A stretch of 64,000 nt of DNA from Cliona cf. orientalis (taxonomy: Eukaryota; Porifera; Demospongiae; Clionaida; Clionaidae), in the NCBI GenBank assembly GCA_963930775.1, contig OZ005707.1:4340001-4404000 (forward strand), in the 5' to 3' direction. A program made the translations under genes and the position numbers. Shown here piece after piece: positions 55,490-64,000 of the stretch. The first letter of the stretch is position 1. Every line of letters starts with the position of its first letter. The notes beneath the pieces are model-generated. The model did no database searches. It worked only from the letters and a program-made list of their open reading frames with translations, and was not told the origin of the DNA.

Positions 55490-57512
55490 AACTGATTATG
55501 AAGGATGAAGTAGGGATGGCAGTGACAAAAGTACACAAATAAGATTTGTAGGGATAATCACATCCACCACACATCCCTACACTTGCTTTTCTCGATTGTT
55601 GGTGTTGATTTGCTAGCATTCATGTTGTCCCTTAATATATTACCATACTCACTCTAATTATTCCAACATTCTAATAGCCCGAATGGCAAGTTTAAGTAAT
55701 TTATTTCCTTCCTAATTTCTCGAACATCTTGAATTTCAAGTTTTCTCACCCACTCTAATCAACCGAACGGCCATGCCATATGGCATGGCAGGAGCTCGAG
55801 ACCACTCCTTTAGGTTCGTCGAAGAGTGACTGTATGGGAGTGTGGCTACCACATCTTGGACAGCATCTAAAGAGCGAAAAGGTGATACGGACTTGCACAG
55901 ACAGCGATCATTTTGTGATGGCTCAGACAGCGACACTGGAGCTCTAGAGCTGATGACGATAAACCTATAATTGGATATCGACTGCTATTTGTTCTATTTA
56001 CACCCAAACAAGCCATTGGCCGAATTAATTTATTTAACACTGAACGACGAAATTAATAATTATTTTTGGCCATTCGGATAATTAGAGTGAGTACGGTAGG
56101 CGTGTCAGAATAAAAAAAAGTGTCTATATAAAAAACCTGCATACATCTAAATATTATGAGATCATAATTACTCACTACAATATGCTATGAACATCAAATT
56201 TACGCCACAGGCTTCCGCAAAGATAGCACTACACTGCAGTACCTGAAGTGTACGTGTTGGGTTGTGACCACTTCTGGCAATGCAGGGCTTCAGGGAAACT
56301 CCATAAATACCACACACTCAACTAGAAGGGTACACAAATATTACTAATGGATATAACTTCAATTTGCTCCATGTTGCTCACTTCTCCAGGCCAGCCGGAA
56401 GGTTTTATGGTTCCAGGGGCAATTTAAGGTGCTGACTTCAAAATTTTTAGTAATTTCAGAAGCGTTGGTTGAAAATAGCTCAATAAGCATTTTATTTTTT
56501 GAGTAAAACAACATTATATTATGTATGTATGAGAAAATGCGCTGAAATTATGAAAAATGGACGTTTTGGCTCTCAAACTACCCCTATAGCTAGCTAGACT
56601 ACTTCTATCAAAAAATATGCCCCATAGAACGTACATCCACTGTATTTCTTATAAAGAATTCGGGGCTCGTCTTACACTCCAGATTCCACTACAGATAATG
56701 TTATTATTACAGTACATAATATTATGTCATGCATAATAATATTATGTGCATGTGCACTCTTGTGAACATGTATGTGTACCACTATGAGAGCTTATACAAT
56801 GTCATGTGTTTGAGTAGACGTCAAAACTACTAGTAATTTCAAAAGCTATGCATGAAGTCAGCTTCTGGAATTCTGAGGCAGCGGAGTATTAGCTACAATA
56901 GCAGGCAAACAGATGTTCACACCAAATTGTTACTTTGAACTTTTTAGGGTCCACACATATTAGCTAATGCGAGCTGTGTATCCAATGCTATTGCATAAAC
57001 TTTTATAGAGAAAAAAATTATTTTTGTTAAATTCATCAGTAGAATAAGCAAAGAGCATTTACATGCTATACGATTTGGAGTCAATCAGTAGTGTAATTTT
57101 TGTGTTATAGGCCTGCAAAGCAATCAACATGCATATGTTACGTACCATGTTCCTGTACACACATGCCTGGCAGAAAAATTATAATGTTTAAACCAGCCAT
57201 ATATCTCTGCAACTGCTCAATGGCTTTTAATTTACAAAACAAGGAAATTGTATTTTGAAGTCTCCTCTATTATGTGCGGCAAAGAAAGTGTAGAGAACAT
57301 TCTAAATTTTGATGACTTACATGGCTCGTGAGGGGGATAGCTAGCTTTAATTGATTATCGCATTACTGCCCATGGTTAGTTTATTCTTGCACCCCATAGA
57401 GCCACTCAAAAGCAAACGTAGGGTTGTATAGTGGATACCGGTATGCATGATTATCCCTACAAATCTTGTTTTAACATTGCCTTACCTACTTCATCTGTCA
57501 ATTTTGAGTGGT
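55490..57512. mobile_element. Possible 2-kb element with imperfect inverted ends
   Basis: GATGAAGTAGGGATGGCAG ... AGATTTGTAGGGATAATCA (55500-55556) is roughly inverted at about 57450-57508. No gene between. It contains the MITE at 55643. Boundaries and unity are uncertain. Confidence 0.35.
55643..56096. repeat. [22 protein letters not shown]
   Basis: TA-CCATACTCACTCTAATTATT and AATTAGAGTGAGTACGG-TA. The AACCGAACGGCC / GGCCATTCGG words inside are also inverted. Confidence 0.8.
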
Positions 57513-58130
57513 CAAGGAAGTCTTGACTTAGCCCTGACATGTTTTTATACAGCTGGTTCAGGCATACCTGATTGTTCCATGGATGTGTGGGAGCTTGTTG
57601 ATGGATATAGGTAATCTGGTATAGATCATGAATATCAAACTTGCAATCTTAAGATAAGTTGCTCTGAGTTAGTAACGTTTTTGTAATGTATTCCACATGC
57701 ATAATTATTATGGCATATAATAATATCCAGGCCATCCCTAATTATTTGATTAGTATACTTATTGGTACTGCCTTAATGTAGTATTTCTAAGCTCTCAGTA
57801 GAGATGCCACTGTACAGCTCATAGATACTTTTAGCTGCTTATGTAACCATGCAAATTGGTTATATTATATTAAAATTCTAAGCTGCCTTATAGTATAGTT
57901 CTTGAAAAGATGGCTTGTATCAAATTTAGAGTATTAGTCATAAGTACCTTGAGTTGATATTCCTTTTGCTCCTACTAGGAGCAGAATCGTCAATAGTGCT
58001 AAATGACCCATCACTCTCTGTAGTTGCTGTCGAATTAGGTCATAATAATATTAGTATCTTCTTACCTAAATTGGTATTGTGTACTTTACCTACGTACCTG
58101 GTGAGCCGTTGACGTCATTTTGTTATTGCG
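56100..58130. other. Intergenic upstream of KPNB1
   Basis: AT-rich, with no convincing coding frame on either strand. Apart from the possible element ending near 57512, no structure was seen. Confidence 0.5.
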
Positions 58131-58139
58131 CCACCCCTG

Positions 58140-58151
58140 TGCGCATGCGCA
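58140..58151. promoter_or_regulatory. NRF1-type palindrome upstream of KPNB1
   Basis: TGCGCATGCGCA is an exact match to the NRF1 consensus core, about 350 bp upstream of the KPNB1 start codon. GCGCATGCGC also occurs inside repeats here, so this could be repeat-derived; no repeat ends were seen around it. Confidence 0.4.
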
Positions 58152-58497
58152 ATCGCACTCACGTTTCTCAGCTCAAGTTGGCGCCCATGATGCCACCCTC
58201 ACCCCGCTCTTGACTGTTTGTGAAACTCAGGTTAGGAGGTTCGCAGAGACGTCAGAGACGTACTGGGAGGAAGTATTTTGACTCAGAGAACACACGTGTA
58301 AGGTTAGTTAAGAAAAATCCTTTAGTTTTTGGCCAGTTTTGACCAATATTTGCCTTGAGGGGTGTAGTATCCCCCATCCATGTGTTGTGGCACTAGGCCG
58401 GGTTGAAGATGAAGTCTTACGCTCATCTATAAATATTAACGCCTTTGAGTGGCGTCTAAACACATTATCCATATCATTGTTGATAAATAGAGGCGAC

Positions 58498-61400
58498 ATG
58501 GAACTTACCCAGGTGCTTGAGGCAACTCTCTCTCCAGATAGCCAGACCATTCGTCTGGCAGAAGAACAGCTTCAAAAGGCAGCCCAGACAAACTTGGTAC
58601 GGCACACACACACACGCACACACATAGACTCTCTCACACATACCACTCATATGTACAGTGGAACCCCTCTATTCTGAATATTATCCTTGGGATAAAATTG
58701 TTCTGATTAAAGGAGTGGGACTGTGCATGGTATCCTGATTAAGCGAGATGTCCTCATTTCAGGGGTGTCCTTATAGAAGGGTTCTACTGTATATACATGT
58801 ACGTACTAGTTCACATACATGTACGTTGTGTTACATATGTATGTGTAGGCTGAATTCTTGACGGCCCTATCAGGTGAATTAGCTGATATAGGAAAGACAC
58901 AGACTGCCAGAGTAGCGGCTGGGCTGCAGCTGAAGAACTACCTGACCAGTAAGAACCCTGCCGTCCGCCTCCAGTACCAGCAAGCTTGGTTCTCCTTTGA
59001 AGCAAGTGTCAGACAGGTCATCAAGACAAATGTAAGCTGGCATGCTGGGATTGGATTTGCCTGAGCAGGCAGTGGGATGATTGCTCCTTAGGGTTGGCAT
59101 TGGTAGTATATAGAGGATAATCTATTGAATTATTATGTACATGTAGAACTGATGATAATGTGTGAGCACACTTGCTGCTGCTAAATTCTAAAAAGTTATA
59201 GTTTTGTTGACCTTCTTGACCTTTTACTGAATAGCAGCCCATCTTATTTATTGCACATAACCCATTGATGGGACCACTGGAGTACACAGAGAGATTTGGG
59301 GGGGGGGGGGGGGGGGGGGGTGGGGAGAGGAGAAAGAGGGAGAAAGAAGTGAGCATCTACAATACATGTACACACTCATACCCAGGTAATCCGGACACTT
59401 GGTACAGAGACTGAGCACTATCGCTCAGCTGCTCAGTGTGTGGCGTACATAGCTGCCACGGAGATCCCTCAAAACCTGTGGCCTGAGGTGATCCCTACGC
59501 TGGTGGCCAATGTGACCAACATGCAGGCCACTGAGGCCCTCAAAGAGTCCTCCCTGGAGGCACTAGGATACATCTGTGAGGAGCTGGTGAGTGGATGCCG
59601 TTTGTTGGGAAACATTGTATATTATACGTTTTGGTTAAACCTTCAACTAATAGTTTGATATTTTGAGGATTGGTACATGTATGTCCATTAGTGCTTGTCA
59701 TGAGCCACATGAAGGATGTCACTTAGTCGTATGCCCCACCCACTATTACAGCAAGTAATTGTTGAAGATATTGGAAGTGTTATGCTGGTTTGCGATTGAT
59801 GTGTTTTTAGTTGTGTGTCAATTGACTTTAATCGGTGGAAAATTGTGCATCTACGTGTGTCATGTAGCATCATACTCTTCTGGCAGCGGGTGATTTGTTG
59901 GTTGCTAGGCAGTGGCCAGCAAACATTATACAAGACTAGATTGTGGCTAATGTCCTCTTGATTGATACTACTTTCAGCTAACACAAGATACTTGCTACAT
60001 GCATGTACATTTATATACTTATATATCCTTACTGGATTTTCAGAAGTTTGTTGTAACAGTAATTTACTGTACATGGTGGCCGTAATGTTTGTGATAGCAA
60101 TATTATACATGTAGTTTGTTTTTGCTGTATGTAATTTACCCTTGCTATAGCATGTTTGTACTTATAAATAAATATAATTTTCATGGCGCATGCTGACGGT
60201 GTCCCAATATAATATTGTATATGGTTTATTTGTTTGATTGTCGATGCCACAGGACCCGAGATTTTTGGCATCTCAATCTAATGAAATACTGACAGCCATC
60301 GTTCAGGGTATGAGAAAAGAGGAGCAAAGCAACAGAGTGAAACTAGCAGCCACCAAGGCTTTACTCAACTCTCTCGAGTTTACCAAGGCTAATTTTGAGA
60401 AAGAAGTACTTCCTTTTTGCTGTCTAGCTCAGTCTCTCTCTCTCTCTGTCTCTCTCTCCTTCCCTCCCTCCTCTCTCTGTGTGTCTCTTCCTCTCCCTCC
60501 CACCCCCCCCCCCTTCTGACCAAGATTTCTCTTTTGCTTAGGCCGAGCGTCACTTCATCATGCAAGTTGTGTGTGAAGCCACCCAGTGCAACAATGTTCC
60601 TGTACAAGTAGCAGCTCTTCAGAACCTGGTCAAGATAATGAGTCTCTACTATCAGTATATGGAGTCCTACATGGGACCGGCACTCTTTGCAGTGAGTCAT
60701 GCTAATTTTATTTCACAGTATGGACACAGGCTAGCCTTGTCCCCAGGCCAGCTCTTCCCTTTTTTTTTAAATATTGTATAGTGCTCCAGCCAAAAATGGC
60801 CACAAAATGGAAATACTATTCTAATATACGTAGATCCATCTCTCTATCATGAAACTAAAATGGCCATGCTACACACATGTATACATTTGATGGCAAGCGT
60901 TTGAATCATAACTTGTGATTCTTGGGTGACGAGATTGCTCAAAATCTCGGCGACCGAATAGTATCATACTCTACTACTACCGTTGGTCTACTCTCTCTGT
61001 ATGATGCGTACGCATGTCATCAGAAAAACTGGGTAGTGCCTGGGAATGTGGCTAGACACAAGCAGGTGTACTGCTACACATTTTATTTAAGTCATATCAT
61101 GCTCTTGCACGAATTATTAAGAGCCATATTGGAGATGGGAAGCTTGAAAGCTACACGTAGCAAGTTCAGGTCAATTTGCCTGTGGATGCCATTGTTAGTA
61201 TGTAGTTTTGACACTTACGATTTGTGGGTGTGTGTAAGATAGTGGTGCTACGAGATACATTGATCATAAAAAGAGTGGGCGTGGTGATGTCACAGGAATG
61301 TGGATTAATACAAGTAGCATCTGCACTGCTTGGTTGAAGGTGCTCCTGCTACAGATGAGTACACAGTCTGACCTTCTGCACCCAGGCATAAAATTTGAGA

Positions 61401-63928
61401 CGGCTTTTCCTACTTATTTGTTGAACACTGCAAATCTATAAATCCCTTGTTTGTGTACATGTATACCAATCTTGGAAGTTGGTCTACTTCAGATGCTGAA
61501 ACTGATGAAACCCACTCCATTTGTATGAAAATAAACATGAAAAGTCACAATCAAAGGAGATGTGGTCACTCTCTTTCTCGTTTTGTTTTCCCCCGTCTGC
61601 ACATCACAGATCACCCTGGCTGCCATGAAGTCTGAAGTGAATGAAATAGCTCTTCAGGGGATTGAGTTTTGGTCGACGGTCTGTGACGAGGAGACGGACC
61701 TGGCCATTGAGGCGGCAGAGGCAGAGGAACAGGGAAGACCCCCAGAGCAGGTCTCAAGATTTTATGTCAAGGGGGCACTCAACTTTCTCATTGATGTACT
61801 GCTGCAGACACTGACCAAGCAGGTGGGCGTGGTTGTGCTATGCAGTTTGTGATCCGTCATACGTTGATTTGTGTAGTGTGTACTAATAAGGTACAAATGT
61901 GTTTGTGCTGAAGAATGGTAGGTGGGGAGGAGGAGGAGCAATAGAGAAGGGAAAAGGAGGTGGGAGAGGGAGGGGGAAAGAGAGAGGGGAGTGGGGTAGG
62001 GAGGGGAGAGTATGCAATCAATGAGATTGTAACTATAACTAGGGTGATATAAACCATCGAGGGGGCGAGCCTTCGCTCACAGCATAGTAAGGTTGTACCC
62101 TCTATTAAAGTACATGTACATGCACATGTACAAGTAGCTGTAGCTATCATCATTAACTGAGCACAATCTATTATTGCTATAATGATCAGGAAAGGAGGAA
62201 AAATATATAGTTTAATATTAAACAATTGTGTACCACACTCCCAGTATGTCGGGAGCTTTGGCCCTATGAGGCTACAGAATAATTGCCCGGGCAACTAGAG
62301 CTAGCTTGGACCTGTGTTCGTAGCCGATTACAGAAATTAGATCATACCTAGACTACATGGCCTTATTGCTGTAGAAACTTTCTTGTATACTGATGCCTTA
62401 CATTTGCTTGTTTTCTAGCCGTCCACTCAAGCTGGATGTGAGCGCTCGAGCTGCATCTTTTGGTGAGCTACATTTAGAGTTAGCACAGCCAACGTTGACG
62501 ATCTTTACCGCAATGATTATACGCATATGCTATGAATGAACTAGCGAACACGTGGATGACGTATCGCTACGTACACTGTACATACAAACATACATGAGTA
62601 CAGCGATTTTCTCGTAGTACTGATTAGTGTGGGGGTTGCCCCAATAATATTATTATTGTTCATTTTAGGATGAATTTGATGACGAGGATGACTGGAATCC
62701 TTGCAAGGCTGCTGGGGTGTGCCTCTCACTGATGGCTGGGTGCTGTGAGAATGCCATAGTAGAACCAGTTATCAAGTTTGTCATGGAAAATTTAGCACAT
62801 GCAGAATGGAACCATAGAGATGCTGCAATAATGTCATTAGGTAATATGCACATGTACAATGTCATGTAGTAGATATTCTATTTGCCTTGTATTGCAGGTT
62901 CTATATTGGAAGGACCTGATCCTAGCATTCTCAAGGAGCCCATCCTCAAGGTTGGCTGGTCATAGGTGATAACTATGACTGTCAGTATTTTCTCTCTCTC
63001 TCCCTCTCATTTTCTCCCTCCCCTCTCCATTGTCAGGTTATTGGTAGCCTTATAGCTCTGATGGATGATGCTAACATTCAAGTGAAGGACTCAGCCGCGT
63101 GGACTTTAGGTCGCGTGTGTGAGCATGTACCAGAAGTTGTTCTCCATGAGCAGTATCTCTTGCCACTGCTCAAGGCCCTGGTTGGTGGTCTGAAGGGGGA
63201 ACCACGCGTGGCTACCAACGTCTGTTGGGTATGTCTCTTTTGTGGTTTTACAAAAATATAATATTACATGTATGTACACATACACATAAATTTTAATTTG
63301 AGGTTCCCTACTTGCTTGCATGCCCACTCCATTCCCTCTCTGCCACAGGCTTTAGCTTCTCTGGCTGAGGCTGCCCACGAGGCAACAGGAAGTGATGATG
63401 ACCCCCAAACATATGTTCTCTCTCCACACTTTGGTGATGTCATCAAAAGTTTAGTTGAAACTGCTGACAGGTTAGCTTTGTGGTCTATCATAATTGTGTG
63501 TATAGTAGGAAGTCACTTATCCAAACTATATGGACCAAGGTGTATTCAGATAACTGGTAAAGGACCTTAATTGATGGCTTGGCTGTGCTTCCTGATATCT
63601 GTGAAGTCCTCTGCGAACGTTTGTCAGTGTCTGCTAGCAGGAGAAATCAACTTTTTTTGAGTACTTAGTTAATGCGTTAGGGGCATGGCAATAGCATTGC
63701 ATGGGTGTGGCAGTGATAGTTCATGGGTGTGGTAGCTCAATCTGACATTTGGTTAGTCGATGTGTTCAGTTGAGTGAAGTTTGGATTCTACCATAATATT
63801 TAAATGAGCCCTCTGGTTACTAGTTTGTACATGTACTTGTGCTACCTTGTAGGGATGATGCTAACTTGAACAACTTGCGAAGCTCTGCCTATGAAGCTAT
63901 AATGGACTTAATCAAGTACAGTGCCAAG
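58498..63928 (+). CDS. KPNB1: Importin subunit beta-1 (karyopherin beta-1), 5' part
   Basis: Nuclear import receptor that binds importin alpha, Ran-GTP and nucleoporins. Eleven exons in the window: 58498-58596, 58849-59031, 59386-59586, 60253-60405, 60542-60691, 61610-61822, 62669-62840, 62898-62950, 63037-63228, 63349-63470, 63853-63928. All are in frame, 538 codons (human is 876 aa); the gene continues past the right edge. Strong identity to known importin beta HEAT repeats: [49 protein letters not shown]-like [38 protein letters not shown] and the acidic [18 protein letters not shown] loop. The start [14 protein letters not shown] matches the human N-terminus. Introns hold a Tigger-like MITE, a G23 tract 65 bp before exon 3 and CT-rich tracts before exons 5 and 9. 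Confidence 0.97.
58656..58789. repeat. Tigger/pogo-type MITE in KPNB1 intron 1
   Basis: TA-CAGTGGAACCCCTCTATTCT and AGAAGGGTTCTACTG-TA, 134 bp. Confidence 0.8.
59298..59320 (+). repeat. Poly(G) tract, 23 G
   Basis: In KPNB1 intron 2, 65 bp before the exon that starts at 59386. Confidence 0.85.
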
Positions 63929-64000
63929 GTAAGTTATCAGATTTTCTTAGGAATGTTTGGGGTGGAGTGGGGGGGGGGGGGGTGGTGGGTGAGTGGGAGG

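Overview
The window is metazoan nuclear DNA. It has spliced genes with small exons and GT-AG introns, animal-specific genes (importin beta-1, an opioid-growth-factor-receptor-like protein, the ciliary dynein-regulatory subunit DRC5/TCTE1, an Ig-domain receptor) and a very dense load of small inverted-repeat transposons. Compact spacing, short introns and the repeat style suggest a basal marine invertebrate, most likely a demosponge (Amphimedon-like). That is inference; no species marker was tested.

Layout. (1) 313-1714 (+): two-exon, single-pass Ig-domain receptor. (2) 2382-9632 (-): nine-exon DRC5/TCTE1. (3) 9790-17797 (+): five-exon OGFr-like gene with an N-terminal array of 21-residue repeats, divergent from DRC5 across 157 bp that hold an RFX-type X-box. 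(4) 18015-21159 (-): eight-exon secreted Ntn-hydrolase of the C45/AAT type, convergent with OGFr. (5) 21335-54110 (+): four head-to-tail paralogues (A 21335-23938, B 24303-32413, C 48870-50912, D 51330-54110) of an eight-TM membrane protein family I do not recognise. All four share the same five-exon structure with intron phases 1-2-0-1. (6) 58498 to beyond the right edge (+): KPNB1, eleven exons visible. Exon joins were found by hand, and every junction keeps the reading frame.

Gene B has a 6-kb intron holding an intact pogo/Tigger-type transposase gene inside a 2.95-kb transposon (26004-28953). The 16 kb between genes B and C is almost wholly mobile-element sequence: nested MITEs four deep, a truncated LINE, a 2.9-kb long-TIR element with exactly spaced palindromic iterons, and a second 2.9-kb long-TIR element. 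At least four repeat superfamilies recur: TA-flanked elements with CCGTA-like tips, MULE-like foldbacks with TAGYCTCG tips and 9-bp target duplications, Helentron-like elements with asymmetric inverted repeats, and a TAGTTGCCAAG-ended MITE.

The best candidate for an undescribed system is the four-gene eight-TM array. Its two predicted extracellular loops carry cysteines (two, lost in gene C, and four, invariant), and it has an invariant cytosolic YWV.(D/N)(D/E)..Y(Y/F)PLKKK-type segment. Next come the OGFr gene with its repeats at the opposite end from vertebrates and the DNA-transposon network.
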